A stretch of DNA of 64,000 nt from Clostridia bacterium (GTDB taxonomy: Bacteria > Bacillota_A > Clostridia > Oscillospirales > Acutalibacteraceae): the NCBI GenBank assembly GCA_017549665.1, contig JAFYUD010000092.1, positions 15,334 through 79,333 on the forward strand, in the 5' to 3' direction. This document shows, piece by piece, positions 45,059 to 56,707 of the stretch. The position numbers and the translations under genes were made by a program. Every line of letters begins with the position of its first letter. The first letter of the stretch is position 1. Under the pieces are notes generated by a model that was given only the letters and a program-made list of their open reading frames with translations, was not told where the DNA came from and did not search any database.

Positions 45059-46519
45059 TCAAATTGTTTCGGATTCTTCAAGAGCTGCTTTAGCCTCAGC
45101 TCTAATTTCTTCAAGCTCAGCCATAATTTTTTCCTTGCGTTTGCCCGTGAAGTTATCAAACATCATAATAATTGCGGGAATAAGGTTACCGATAATTCCG
45201 GGGATTGCAACAAGAAGGAAAATACCGTGGAGTGTTGCCGGAGTCTGGACAGCTTCAACCATCTGACCGCCGATATTCTGTGCGCTCTGATAACCGATAA
45301 GTGCAAGACCTCCGTTGATAAGAAGCTCTTTCCAGAGTGCTGTAATTCTGGAAACCATTGTACTGAAAGCAAAAATCATACCTTCATTACGCTGTGCAAT
45401 GCCGTATTTTTTGTAGCTCTTCCATTCCATATAGTCTGTTGAGTCTGCAAGAAGAATTCGTTTTGCAGCAGATGTACCTGCATTGGGCAGTCCGCCGAGG
45501 GCAATAAGAATACCTACAATCCAGAGGTTTTTGTAACCGCAGATAAAAAGAAGGATATAGCATATTGCCGTATGTAAATAACCGAGAACAACAATATCTC
45601 TTGATGAAAGCTTTTTGCCGATAAATGGCACGGAGAAAAGTCCGCCGTATGAAAGTGCTGAACTTGCAATTTCAACGTATGTCTTCATTCCGTAGTTGCC
45701 GAGTGTCTGCTTATAGAAGAAAGGAAGAGAGTTATAGCACACCTGTCTGACTGATTCAATACACGAGCTGAGCGAAAGGAGAAGAAGAGGTCTGTTGAGA
45801 AGTATGAGCTTGTAATCAATTTTAACCTTTTTGTTATCCTTGGGAGGAAGAACAAGATTTCTCTCTTTAAGAGTAAAACAAGGGACAAGCATTGAGAAAA
45901 GACCGAGAATTCCGAAGAACAGAGCAACTGAGAAAAATGCCCATTTTTCTGAATTATAGTCGCCATCCATCATATCAATGATGATTGGCACCATACCACC
46001 GGGAAGCATTGAACCGAGAGTTGATGCAACCTGTGCCACGGTGTAGAAATTCTTTCTTGATTTTGCATTTGGGGTCATTCTGACAGAAAGTGTTGAGAGT
46101 GCAACATCAAAGAACGTATCTGCGATATTGAAAGTAAGAAAAAGAATGAAACTCCAGATAAAATTGAATATTATTGATGACGAAGGTACAACAAAAAGAA
46201 GCACTGATGCGAGAGTAAACGGTATTGCCGATGCCCTCATAAATGTTCTTGCATTACCTTTTTTTGAACGGTTGCCGTCAAGCATAGCACCGATAATCGG
46301 GGCTATAAAAATGTTCACAAAAGTTGTTGCCGATTTCATTGACACAACCTGACCGGAATTAAGTCCCATATAGTCATACATAAACTGATCGGTATAGGTG
46401 CCGACAGAATCCTGTCCCATACAGTTACCGAAAACACCGGAAACATATCCGACCTGTTCCTTAAGGGCAACGTCAGGATTATTACTGAACTTTAGGAATT
46501 TTTCTTTTAATTTTCCCAT
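45059..46519 (-). CDS. MFS transporter (GPH / sugar-cation symporter type)
   Basis: A 486-residue protein with about twelve membrane spans. The pattern GNCMGQDSVGTYTDQFMYDYM, then TLSVRMTPNAKSRKNFYT and GYLHTAICYILLFICGYKNLW, resembles the glycoside-pentoside-hexuronide:cation symporter group. It probably imports the product made outside by the surface enzymes. The long cytoplasmic C-terminus (about 30 residues, Glu/Ala-rich) is helical. Confidence 0.8.
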   Translation of the reverse strand: MGKLKEKFLKFSNNPDVALKEQVGYVSGVFGNCMGQDSVGTYTDQFMYDYMGLNSGQVVSMKSATTFVNIFIAPIIGAMLDGNRSKKGNARTFMRASAIPFTLASVLLFVVPSSSIIFNFIWSFILFLTFNIADTFFDVALSTLSVRMTPNAKSRKNFYTVAQVASTLGSMLPGGMVPIIIDMMDGDYNSEKWAFFSVALFFGILGLFSMLVPCFTLKERNLVLPPKDNKKVKIDYKLILLNRPLLLLSLSSCIESVRQVCYNSLPFFYKQTLGNYGMKTYVEIASSALSYGGLFSVPFIGKKLSSRDIVVLGYLHTAICYILLFICGYKNLWIVGILIALGGLPNAGTSAAKRILLADSTDYMEWKSYKKYGIAQRNEGMIFAFSTMVSRITALWKELLINGGLALIGYQSAQNIGGQMVEAVQTPATLHGIFLLVAIPGIIGNLIPAIIMMFDNFTGKRKEKIMAELEEIRAEAKAALEESETI

Positions 46520-46531
46520 TTTGACTTCTCC

Positions 46532-47734
46532 TTATATTTCAAATTTTCTGCTTATTTCTTCAGACTGAATACCGTAAGCCGTTTCAGCCTTAATTTTAAT
46601 TATATATTCACCTTTTTGCAAAGGACCGATGTTTGTTTTCAGTCTGTTTTCCGTTTCGGCAAGATAATACGACGGGAGCATTTTGACTTTTACAACTTCC
46701 CTGCCGTTTTCATCAAAAACAGACACTCTGTAAATAAAAACCGGCATACCGTCTGAGCTTGCTGCTTTCGGGTATTCAGCATAACCATCTTTGAATGTAA
46801 TTTCCGCTTTATCAGGAAAAACGGGGGGCTTACTTCTTAGCCTTTGTTTTTCTTCTGTATATTCTCTGTTGTTTTTATCGGCAGGATTTTTAAGATAATA
46901 TTCACAAAGGACTTTTTCCGCCTCACAGTCAATGCCCGTAAGATACAGATTATTGTCTTTGTCAATTTCGGTAATCCAGAAATTTGCACAGTCGCTTCTG
47001 TTTTCGGGGTGAATTTTTCTTTCCCCGTCAACCGTCAGCTCCGTATATTTGAGTGAACCTGTGCCCACAGCAGTATATTCATTCTGCCAGAGTGAACGGG
47101 GATCATTTAAAGGATAATGCGAATGTCCCGAAAAATCAACCACATTCGGGTATTTTTTTAATATCGGAGTGAAGAAATCGTGTCCCCAACCGTCAACCTC
47201 ACCGCTTCCGTAAACAGTATATTTCACGTGCTCGTGATGCATCAGAAAAACGGGCTTATCGGGAGTGTCTGAAACAGCCGTTTCAATTTCTTTTATAAGC
47301 CATTTTCTCTGCATCGGTGTATAATAAATTTCGGGAAGTTTGCAGGTTGAAAGCCCTATAAAATGATAACCGTTAATTATTGTATGAAAATCTGTCGGCT
47401 GATCTGTAAGTGAGGTATAATAAGCAAGGGACTTTTTGCCCATAGTTATTGAATCGTGCCCCTTTGCAACGACGCAAAGCATCTGAGTACCCTTTTCCGT
47501 TGCGTAATCATATACTTCCTTGAAGGCATCAAATTCTTCTTTTCTGCCTTTGTCGGTGATATCGCCTGCAATAAGAAAAGCATCGAGTTTTTTATAAAAT
47601 TCATTATTATCTGCAACAGATAAAGAAATGTCAACAGCCTTTTTTAATCTTCGGAGCCCGATTGAATCAGAACCGTCTATATGCGAATCACTGCATACGG
47701 CAAAACGCATAACGGGTAAAAATTCATTTATCAT
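46532..47734 (-). CDS. Cytoplasmic metallophosphoesterase
   Basis: A 400-residue calcineurin-like phosphoesterase. The N-terminal catalytic part shows CSDSHID (14-20), LIAGDITDKG (51-60), LMHHEHVKY and VVDFSGHSHYPL. The usual GNHD motif reads AKGHDS, so the metal-bridging Asn is missing. The C-terminal 150 residues are a beta domain. There is no signal peptide. The substrate is unknown; its operon neighbours point to a phosphorylated glycerol or lipid head group. Confidence 0.75.
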   Translation of the reverse strand: MINEFLPVMRFAVCSDSHIDGSDSIGLRRLKKAVDISLSVADNNEFYKKLDAFLIAGDITDKGRKEEFDAFKEVYDYATEKGTQMLCVVAKGHDSITMGKKSLAYYTSLTDQPTDFHTIINGYHFIGLSTCKLPEIYYTPMQRKWLIKEIETAVSDTPDKPVFLMHHEHVKYTVYGSGEVDGWGHDFFTPILKKYPNVVDFSGHSHYPLNDPRSLWQNEYTAVGTGSLKYTELTVDGERKIHPENRSDCANFWITEIDKDNNLYLTGIDCEAEKVLCEYYLKNPADKNNREYTEEKQRLRSKPPVFPDKAEITFKDGYAEYPKAASSDGMPVFIYRVSVFDENGREVVKVKMLPSYYLAETENRLKTNIGPLQKGEYIIKIKAETAYGIQSEEISRKFEI

Positions 47735-47743
47735 AATATCACC

Positions 47744-48424
47744 CTATTGGAAGTAAATACTCAGTGCAAAAAGAGTCTGCGCGGGAAAGTAGGTGTAAGT
47801 TACCATATGACGCATTTCCTTCGGAAGCTTCATTCCGCCTGATTTCAGACCTAAAAGTATATCCGACACAACAAAAAGAAGCGAAGCAGAAATCATACAA
47901 AGTCCCTGAGAAAGGTTTGCATTTTTTATTGCAACAATCCCCTTGGCAACACCGCAGGCAAACGAAAAAAGCAAAAGCAACGCATATATCAGAATGGGGA
48001 GCTCCATTTTTCCGAGATTGAGCTTTACTTTTATAATGTAAACTACGGGAATAAACATAATCACAGTCATAACAATAACGGGAATGATATATTCAAGCGC
48101 ATTCATTTCTCCGATAAAAAGGAATGTAATGCTGTAAATTATATGTCCGAGTGCAAAAAAGCCTACGCCCACGGGAAAATACCTGTCATTTTTATAACTT
48201 AAGAAAAAGTCACCGAAAAAACCCGAAACAAGAGCTCCGAGTAGAAGAACAGTATAATCTGTTACTCTGTGAAATACAACAGCTGACAAAATACCCGTAA
48301 TAAGATACATAAACGCACAAAGCATTTTTATTTTAAAACCGTATTTTGACGAAAGTCCCGTTTTCTGAGCTATAACGGGCATCAGCGCCGAAACAACGGC
48401 AAAAATCAAAGGTAATATTTTCAT
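47744..48424 (-). CDS. YhhN/TMEM86 family membrane protein, second copy
   Basis: A 226-residue protein with about eight spans and the same motifs as the copy at 35,893: SGFFGDFFLSYKND, FFALGHIIYSI and LFVVSDILLGL. Lysoplasmalogenase activity is known for members of the family. I start at ATG 48424, one base after the stop of the upstream gene, so it is translationally coupled. An in-frame ATG at 48472 lies inside that gene. Confidence 0.75.
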   Translation of the reverse strand: MKILPLIFAVVSALMPVIAQKTGLSSKYGFKIKMLCAFMYLITGILSAVVFHRVTDYTVLLLGALVSGFFGDFFLSYKNDRYFPVGVGFFALGHIIYSITFLFIGEMNALEYIIPVIVMTVIMFIPVVYIIKVKLNLGKMELPILIYALLLLFSFACGVAKGIVAIKNANLSQGLCMISASLLFVVSDILLGLKSGGMKLPKEMRHMVTYTYFPAQTLFALSIYFQ

Positions 48425-48425
48425 T

Positions 48426-49514
48426 TTATTTATGGTTAAAAATTCTCTCTGCTGTATAAGTTCCGTCTGCATTTATATCAAGAACAGTACATCCCTGAAT
48501 CCATTCGTTTTCGGGAGAATCGAACTTTGTCTGCATATTATATGCACCATAGCCAGATGGCTGAATATAAGAAAGAATAATACCGTCACACATAACACCG
48601 AAATTATTGACGTGGTCGTGACCGAAGTAAACAGCCTGTGCGCTGCCTTTTTCCTTCATAGCATCAAAAAGTCCTGAATCAAAGCCCGACTCGCAGACGC
48701 CTTCTCTCTTTTCGCCGTAAAGAAAGTCTCCTTCAGTATACTCCTTTTCTGCCTGATATACGGGAATATGAACAACAGTAACAGATCTGAATTTGCCGTA
48801 TTCAGCTTCTATTTCATCGTGTTTTTCCTTGTACCAGTTGACCTGAGATGTCTTTACACCGTCGTAAACATCGCCTTCATTGGTTACACCGTATTCTGCC
48901 TTGCTTTCATCGGTCATATAATCGCCTGTATCCATAAGGAAGAAAACTTCTCTGAGTGTACCGTCGCTGTTGAGAATGTTTATTGTACAGTTTCCGTGTC
49001 CGTCAACATCTGTTTTTCCTTCCTTTACAAAACAATATTCATAAGAAGAAAAGAGCTTTATAACGGACTCTCTGTCATAAGAAAGGAAACCATCACCTTC
49101 GTGATTACCGAGAACCGTTGCCCAATATACCCCGAGATTTTCAAAAAGCTCTGCAAGCTGAACATTTCTCTTTTTATTAAAACCATAAGTAACATTGTCA
49201 CCGCCTAAAATTACAAGGTCGGGCTCCTGCTCCTTAATATTCTTCACAAGAAAAGTAACTGTCATATTATCAAGCTTTTTGTCACCCTTAAGATGCGTAT
49301 CGGTGAACATAAGAACTCTGAAGTCACCGTCATTTTTCTTTTTTATCGTAACGCTGTCTTCTGTTTCCGAAACAATTTCAATATCATTCTGCATCTTTTC
49401 AACTGATGCTATATCATATGAGATTCCCTTTGAACTCATTATTCCTATAAATGCTCCGAATCCGACTGCCACTACAATCAGAAGCGAAAGAATTATTTTT
49501 ATAGCCTTTTTCAT
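48426..49514 (-). CDS. Membrane-anchored outward-facing metallophosphoesterase
   Basis: A 362-residue protein with an N-terminal span (KKAIKIILSLLIVVAVGFGAFIG) and a complete calcineurin-like domain: FTDTHLKG, LGGDNV, LGNHEGDG, VVHIPVYQ and YFGHDHVN. It probably acts at the outer face on phospholipid or polymer phosphoesters. First gene of the six-gene operon; ATG 49514 has AAAGGA. An AraC gene diverges 147 bases away. Confidence 0.85.
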   Translation of the reverse strand: MKKAIKIILSLLIVVAVGFGAFIGIMSSKGISYDIASVEKMQNDIEIVSETEDSVTIKKKNDGDFRVLMFTDTHLKGDKKLDNMTVTFLVKNIKEQEPDLVILGGDNVTYGFNKKRNVQLAELFENLGVYWATVLGNHEGDGFLSYDRESVIKLFSSYEYCFVKEGKTDVDGHGNCTINILNSDGTLREVFFLMDTGDYMTDESKAEYGVTNEGDVYDGVKTSQVNWYKEKHDEIEAEYGKFRSVTVVHIPVYQAEKEYTEGDFLYGEKREGVCESGFDSGLFDAMKEKGSAQAVYFGHDHVNNFGVMCDGIILSYIQPSGYGAYNMQTKFDSPENEWIQGCTVLDINADGTYTAERIFNHK

Positions 49515-49605
49515 ACTTATCAATTCCTTTACAATAACTCTATTATATAATAACATCTGTTTTTTCATAATTCCTTAATTATTTTGATAAACAGAACAGC
49601 ATTTC

Positions 49606-49634
49606 TTGACTTTTTTGATATCAGATGTTATCAT
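49606..49634 (+). promoter_or_regulatory. Promoter of the AraC regulator gene
   Basis: TTGACT (49606-49611), 17-base spacer, TATCAT (49629-49634), inside the 147-base divergent region. Confidence 0.7.
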
Positions 49635-49661
49635 ATTTTTATTAAAAACAGGAGTTGCAAT

Positions 49662-50471
49662 ATGGGATTTATCAGATTTGACCCTGATGAAAACTTTTAT
49701 TTTCATCACGGTGTAAGCAAAAGAGTTACTGAAACAGGCACTTCGTGGCCGCATTATCACGGGCTTTATGAAATTTACTTTATGCTTGAGGGCAAATGCA
49801 CTTATATCATTGATAACAAGGTGTATTTTGTACGTGCAGGTGACATTGTGCTTATTCCCGAAGGAATAATTCACCACACAAAATATGATGATATTGAGCA
49901 TTCGAGAATTCTCATAAACTGCTCAACGGAATATATTCCCGAATCTGTAACAGAAGGAATTTTAAAGAACACTTATCTTTACAGAAATCCGTTTATAACC
50001 GAAAAAGTCAGAAAAATCACATCAAGAATTGAAAATGAATATAAACTCGGTGACGATCTTTCCGATGAAATTATATCGTGTAATACACACGCACTTTTTT
50101 ATCTTCTTGCAAGAAATGCCGACTCCTGTCAGGCAATTGACAACGGCAACGAAGTTATAGCTCAGGCAGTTGCATTCATAAGGGAAAATTTTGCATCTGA
50201 CATCACACTTTCATCACTTGCAAAAAAATTCTCGGTAAGCTCCGAGCACTTTTCAAGAATATTCAAAAAAGAAACGGGGCTTGGATTTTCGAAATATCTC
50301 AATTCACTCAGATTGCAGTATGCAGAACAGCTCCTTAAAAATGATAAAGAAAAAAACATAACACAGATTGCCCAATACTGCGGTTTTGATGACAGCAATT
50401 ACTTCTCAAAAAAATTCAAGGAAGTTTACGGCGTTTCCCCGAAAAAGGTGCAGAAGAAAAACAGCGTATAA
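49662..50471 (+). CDS. AraC family regulator with cupin sensor
   Basis: A 269-residue regulator. The N-terminal cupin domain (WPHYHGLYEIYFMLEGKC, then VRAGDIVLIPEGIIHHT) should bind a sugar or similar ligand. The C-terminal double HTH is clear: DITLSSLAKKFSVSSEHFSRIFKKETG and ITQIAQYCGFDDSNYFSKKFKEVYG. It is divergent from the six-gene salvage operon and is its probable regulator. ATG 49662 follows CAGGAG. Confidence 0.9.
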   Translation: MGFIRFDPDENFYFHHGVSKRVTETGTSWPHYHGLYEIYFMLEGKCTYIIDNKVYFVRAGDIVLIPEGIIHHTKYDDIEHSRILINCSTEYIPESVTEGILKNTYLYRNPFITEKVRKITSRIENEYKLGDDLSDEIISCNTHALFYLLARNADSCQAIDNGNEVIAQAVAFIRENFASDITLSSLAKKFSVSSEHFSRIFKKETGLGFSKYLNSLRLQYAEQLLKNDKEKNITQIAQYCGFDDSNYFSKKFKEVYGVSPKKVQKKNSV

Positions 50472-50501
50472 TTACAATTGATTACAGTTTTGTAACAACT
50501 G

Positions 50502-50530
50502 TTGATTTGCCAGAAAAATAGTGCTATTAT
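50502..50530 (+). promoter_or_regulatory. Promoter of the 294-residue protein gene
   Basis: TTGATT (50502-50507), 17-base spacer, TATTAT (50525-50530). Confidence 0.65.
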
Positions 50531-50551
50531 CAGAAAAAAGGGGTAATTTTT

Positions 50552-51436
50552 ATGAATAAAAAAAACGCAATAAATCGCTTACTTACCGCAATTGCAATTG
50601 TTTTTAGTCTTATTTTTCTGATTCCTCCTTTGGCAATTTACGGTGTTTTCTGGGTACTTGAACATGATGACAACACCGGCACCGACTACTACAACGATGG
50701 TACGGTTGTTTACCACAGAAACGGACCGGTTTATGACCACGTACTTTTCGACCATTATTCCGTTACATTCAACGGTGAAGGCCGCTCATCAATCTGCAGA
50801 ATACAATCGGGAAAAGAAGCCTGTTATGACAAAGGAAGAATAAACAAATTTACCTTTGATAAAAAAGGTTTTATTGCTTACCATGTTGCAGATGATGAAA
50901 CAAATGAATACCGTCTTTTCTGTAAAGAAAATGAAACGATTCAGACATTTCTCACAATGAAAGAGCTCTATGATTACTGTACCGAAAAAAATATCCGACT
51001 CGGCAAGTGGTATCATGGACGACATCTTGAACAGACATTTTTTGAAAATAACGGATGGTCACTTACCACAAACTCAGGTGAAGTATCATTCATCAGAAAC
51101 AACGGTGAAGAACTTTTCACCGGTCAGATTGATAAATACTTTTACACAAACAGATATTTGTTCTTTAAATTCCAGCATTTTAATATAAGCAGATATGATG
51201 AAGAACCAAACCCTGTAATTCCCGTGGATGAATCTGTTATTCTCGGCAAACGGATTATGAAAAATTTTTTCCCCTTCCGTGATGAAATCCATGCCGAAAA
51301 ATATACCTGCATCGATACGGAAACCGGAAAATACATAATCTTTGATGATGAAAAATCAATTGAAGAATATGCCGCATCCCTCGGCATAATCCAAAAATGG
51401 GAAAAGATAAAATTCAACGATAAAGTGAATAACTAA
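50552..51436 (+). CDS. Membrane-anchored protein, unknown
   Basis: A 294-residue protein with an N-terminal signal anchor (LLTAIAIVFSLIFLIPPLAIYGVFWVL) and an outer domain rich in aromatic residues and beta strands. No family recognised. It has its own promoter and a terminator shared with ligA, so it is monocistronic. Confidence 0.65.
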   Translation: MNKKNAINRLLTAIAIVFSLIFLIPPLAIYGVFWVLEHDDNTGTDYYNDGTVVYHRNGPVYDHVLFDHYSVTFNGEGRSSICRIQSGKEACYDKGRINKFTFDKKGFIAYHVADDETNEYRLFCKENETIQTFLTMKELYDYCTEKNIRLGKWYHGRHLEQTFFENNGWSLTTNSGEVSFIRNNGEELFTGQIDKYFYTNRYLFFKFQHFNISRYDEEPNPVIPVDESVILGKRIMKNFFPFRDEIHAEKYTCIDTETGKYIIFDDEKSIEEYAASLGIIQKWEKIKFNDKVNN

Positions 51437-51438
51437 AA

Positions 51439-51464
51439 AAAGCGACGGTTGTCCGTCGCTTTTG
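51439..51464. terminator. Bidirectional terminator
   Basis: AGCGACGG / CCGTCGCT arms with a 4-base loop and A/T runs on both sides lie between the convergent genes. Confidence 0.9.
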
Positions 51465-51467
51465 TGT

Positions 51468-53465
<1,998 letters not shown>

Positions 53466-53476
53466 TCAATGAAATA

Positions 53477-53505
53477 ATTATATCACATTTCTTTTGCTTT
53501 TTCAA
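53477..53505 (-). promoter_or_regulatory. ligA promoter
   Basis: TTGAAA (53500-53505), 17-base spacer, TATAAT (53477-53482). Confidence 0.75.
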
Positions 53506-53538
53506 TCACACATCAGGCAAAAATCATTATGTCTGCAC

Positions 53539-53567
53539 TTGCTATGTCAGTATTAATATGCTATAAT
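53539..53567 (+). promoter_or_regulatory. Promoter of the histidine phosphatase gene
   Basis: TTGCTA (53539-53544), 17-base spacer, TATAAT (53562-53567). It places the start of transcription near 53574, which supports ATG 53589 as start codon. Confidence 0.75.
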
Positions 53568-53588
53568 AAATATTTAGGATGTGATTAT

Positions 53589-54323
53589 ATGTCAGCAGAA
53601 ACAAATATAATTGAACTTGAATTATATATTATCCGTCACGGACAGACATTCGGAAATCTCGGAAAAAGTCAGGACGGAATGAGCTTTACAGATATACACG
53701 ACCCCGTCCTTACTCCGAAAGGTCAGCATCAGGCTGAAAAATTAGGAGAAAGATTCAGAAATTATCCCTTTGATGCAGTTTTTGCAAGCGGACTCAGACG
53801 AGCAATGCAGACTGCAACAGAAATTATAAAAAGACAGCCTGATACGGGTGCAAAAAATGTCATTGTCCATCCTCTTCTTTCTGAGGTCGGCGGTGTGGAA
53901 GATGAATATTCAGGTCTTTCATTTACTGAAGCTGAAGAAATGTTTCCTCACATAAGACTTGCAGACGGATTTGATAAAAACGGAAGAATAATCAGCTACA
54001 CTAAAGGCTGGAGCGATAAAGCTCAGCTTGAAAGAGCAGAAAAAGTGCTCGGATACATAAAAAGCCATTATAACAAAGGTTCAAAAGTTGCAGTTGTGGC
54101 ACATGCAGCATTCAACACGTTTCTTTTTCATTCGGCTCTCGGTCTTGACCCTGAAAAAGTGATTTTTGACCCTCATTTTCTTAATACAGGCGTTACAAAA
54201 ATTGTATTTTTCAAAGAAGGCACAGGCAGATACAATATAGATGTACAGCTCGTTTATCAGAATGACCTCTCACATCTTTATTCCGATTACCCTGAATACT
54301 TACTTGAGCCGTGTTATTTTTAA
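53589..54323 (+). CDS. Histidine phosphatase family protein
   Basis: A 244-residue phosphoglycerate mutase-like phosphatase. The catalytic RHG motif is in LYIIRHGQTFGNLG, the second Arg is in GLRRAMQTA, the acid is in LLSEVGGVEDEYSG, and the final His is in VVAHAAFNTF. ATG 53589 follows AGGATG. The substrate is unknown; it may precede the nifS-thiI genes in a transcript. Confidence 0.85.
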   Translation: MSAETNIIELELYIIRHGQTFGNLGKSQDGMSFTDIHDPVLTPKGQHQAEKLGERFRNYPFDAVFASGLRRAMQTATEIIKRQPDTGAKNVIVHPLLSEVGGVEDEYSGLSFTEAEEMFPHIRLADGFDKNGRIISYTKGWSDKAQLERAEKVLGYIKSHYNKGSKVAVVAHAAFNTFLFHSALGLDPEKVIFDPHFLNTGVTKIVFFKEGTGRYNIDVQLVYQNDLSHLYSDYPEYLLEPCYF

Positions 54324-54389
54324 CATTTAACTATTATTCACATACAATGTAATGATTGCAAAAAAAAATCATTACAAGGAGTTGATAAC

Positions 54390-55517
54390 TTGGAAATTTA
54401 TCTCGATAACAGTGCAACCACAAAAGTCTGCCGTGAAGCCGCAGATTCTATGATGAAGATGCTCACCGAAAACTACGGCAATCCCTCTTCACTTCACAGA
54501 AAAGGTGTTGAAGCATCCTTAGCTCTTGAAAAAGCAAGAGAAACTGTTGCGGATGCACTCAGCTGTTCAAAAGAAGAAATCTTTTTCACAACAAGCGGTA
54601 CGACTGCAAACAATACCGCAATTTTTGGTGCCGTTAATGCAAACAAAAGAAAAGGCAACCGCATAATTACAACTTCACTTGAGCATCCGAGTGTAAATGA
54701 GTGTATGAAAAGGCTCGAAGAACAGGGCTTTGAAATAATCCGTCTGAAACCTGATATAAACGGTGCATTCTCCCCTATTGAGCTTATGGATGCAATAAAT
54801 CAAAAGACAATTCTCATAAGCATTATGGCAGTAAACAACGAAATCGGTTCAATCAACCCGATAAATCAGATAAAAACAGCCGTTAAAAGAGCTTCTTCTC
54901 AGGCACTTATTCACGTTGATGCAGTTCAGGGCTTCGGAAAAATTCCTCTTAACCCTGCAAAATCAGGCATTGATTTGCTTACGGTAAGTTCACATAAAAT
55001 ACACGGTCCCAAGGGTGCAGGTGCACTTTATATCAGAAAAGGTGTGAAAATTCAGCCTCATGTTATAGGCGGAGGTCAGGAGAAAAACATTTTCTCAGGT
55101 ACTGAAGCACTACCTGCAATAGTCGGTTTTGCTGCTGCCGTAAAAGCTCTTCCGAATCTGACAGCTGAACTTTCAGATAAAAAAGACCTCAGAGATTATT
55201 TTGTGAAAGAAGTGACAAAAATCGGCGGTGTTCACATCAATTCACCTGCAGATGCACTTCCCTACATAATTAATCTTTCAGTTCTCGGTATACCTTCGCA
55301 GACCATAGTGAATTCTCTTTCTGAAAAGGAAATCTATATTTCGGCAGGTTCTGCATGTAAAAAAGGACACAGAAGCGAAGTGCTCACAGCTATCGGTCTT
55401 GACGGTAAAAGAATTGATTCTGCCGTAAGAATCAGTCTTTCAAGATACACAACAAAACACGATATGGACGATGTCGTAAAAGCAATCGACGACATTATAA
55501 AAAGAATAAGAAGATAA
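54390..55517 (+). CDS. Cysteine desulfurase (NifS/IscS-like)
   Basis: A 375-residue PLP enzyme that takes sulfur from cysteine and passes it on as a persulfide. It has the Lys in LLTVSSHKIHGPKGAGAL, the catalytic Cys in SAGSACKKG, and DNSATT at the N-terminus. TTG 54390 has AAGGAG upstream. It is paired with thiI, 17 bases downstream, and so supplies sulfur for tRNA 4-thiouridine or thiamine. Confidence 0.95.
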   Translation: MEIYLDNSATTKVCREAADSMMKMLTENYGNPSSLHRKGVEASLALEKARETVADALSCSKEEIFFTTSGTTANNTAIFGAVNANKRKGNRIITTSLEHPSVNECMKRLEEQGFEIIRLKPDINGAFSPIELMDAINQKTILISIMAVNNEIGSINPINQIKTAVKRASSQALIHVDAVQGFGKIPLNPAKSGIDLLTVSSHKIHGPKGAGALYIRKGVKIQPHVIGGGQEKNIFSGTEALPAIVGFAAAVKALPNLTAELSDKKDLRDYFVKEVTKIGGVHINSPADALPYIINLSVLGIPSQTIVNSLSEKEIYISAGSACKKGHRSEVLTAIGLDGKRIDSAVRISLSRYTTKHDMDDVVKAIDDIIKRIRR

Positions 55518-55534
55518 AATCGGAGAAGTAAAAA

Positions 55535-56707
55535 ATGAAGGAAATTATACTTTTAAAGGACGGCGAACTTGCCCTCAAAGGTCTTAACAGAAGAACATTT
55601 GAAGATATACTTATGAAAAACATAAGACAGCGTCTTCGTCATTCGGTAGGTGAATTCAAATTCACACGTTCACAGTCAACCTGCGTAATTGCTCCCGTTG
55701 ATGAGAATGTTGATTTCGATAAAGCTGTTGACATCATTCAGCATATCTTCGGCGTAGTAGGTATCTCACGTGCCGCACAGTGCGAAAAGGATATTGAGAT
55801 TATAAAAACAACTGCTCTTGAATATTTAAGGGATGAACTTTCATTTGCAAGAACTTTCAAGGTTGAAGCAAAGCGTTCAGATAAGAATTTTCCCTACAAC
55901 TCACCTGAAATATGCAGAGAAGTTGGCGGATATATTCTTTCAAATCTTCATCATCTCAAAGTTGATGTTCACAACCCTGATGTAAAAGTTACCGTTGAAG
56001 TAAGAGATAATCACGCTTTCATCCACGGAAATCAGCTCAAAGGTGCAGGCGGTATGCCCACAGGCACCGGCGGAAAAGCCTGTGTGCTCATTTCAGGCGG
56101 TATCGACAGCCCTGTTGCTGCGTGGATGATGGCAAAAAGAGGCCTTTCACTCACAGCCGTTCACTTTGCATCACCTCCCTTTACATCAGAAAGAGCTGAA
56201 ATGAAAGTTCACGAACTTCTCAAAAAAGTTGCAAGATACTGCGGCAGAATTGACCTTTACACAGTTCATTTTACCGAAATTCAGGAAGCTATAAGAGATA
56301 ACTCTCCCGAGGATATGTTCACCATCACAATGAGAAGAATTATGATGAAAATTGCTTCAAAAATTGCAGAAGAAAAAGACTGCGGAGCACTCATCACAGG
56401 TGAAAGCGTAGGGCAGGTTGCATCACAGACTATGTGGGCACTCCGTTGCACGGACGATGCAGCTGAGCTTCCCGTTTTCAGACCTTGCATAGGTATGGAT
56501 AAGAATGAAATTATTGAAATTTCAAGAAAAATTGACACATTTGATATTTCAATCGAGCCCTATGAAGACTGTTGCACTGTCTTTACTCCTAAACATCCCA
56601 GAACAAAACCCACTCTTGAAATGGCAATTGAAGCTGAGCAGGCTGCCTGGGACGATGAACTTGTAAACAAGGCAATTGAAACGGCAAAACATCTTGCTAT
56701 TCACTGA
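55535..56707 (+). CDS. thiI: tRNA 4-thiouridine synthase ThiI
   Basis: A 390-residue enzyme that activates U8 of tRNA and inserts sulfur. It has an N-terminal ferredoxin-like/THUMP part (to about 170), then the PP-loop LISGGIDSPVAAWMM and the ITGESVGQVASQT segment. It ends with the AANH domain and lacks the rhodanese domain of enterobacterial ThiI, as in other Firmicutes, where sulfur comes directly from the partner NifS. Confidence 0.96.
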   Translation: MKEIILLKDGELALKGLNRRTFEDILMKNIRQRLRHSVGEFKFTRSQSTCVIAPVDENVDFDKAVDIIQHIFGVVGISRAAQCEKDIEIIKTTALEYLRDELSFARTFKVEAKRSDKNFPYNSPEICREVGGYILSNLHHLKVDVHNPDVKVTVEVRDNHAFIHGNQLKGAGGMPTGTGGKACVLISGGIDSPVAAWMMAKRGLSLTAVHFASPPFTSERAEMKVHELLKKVARYCGRIDLYTVHFTEIQEAIRDNSPEDMFTITMRRIMMKIASKIAEEKDCGALITGESVGQVASQTMWALRCTDDAAELPVFRPCIGMDKNEIIEISRKIDTFDISIEPYEDCCTVFTPKHPRTKPTLEMAIEAEQAAWDDELVNKAIETAKHLAIH

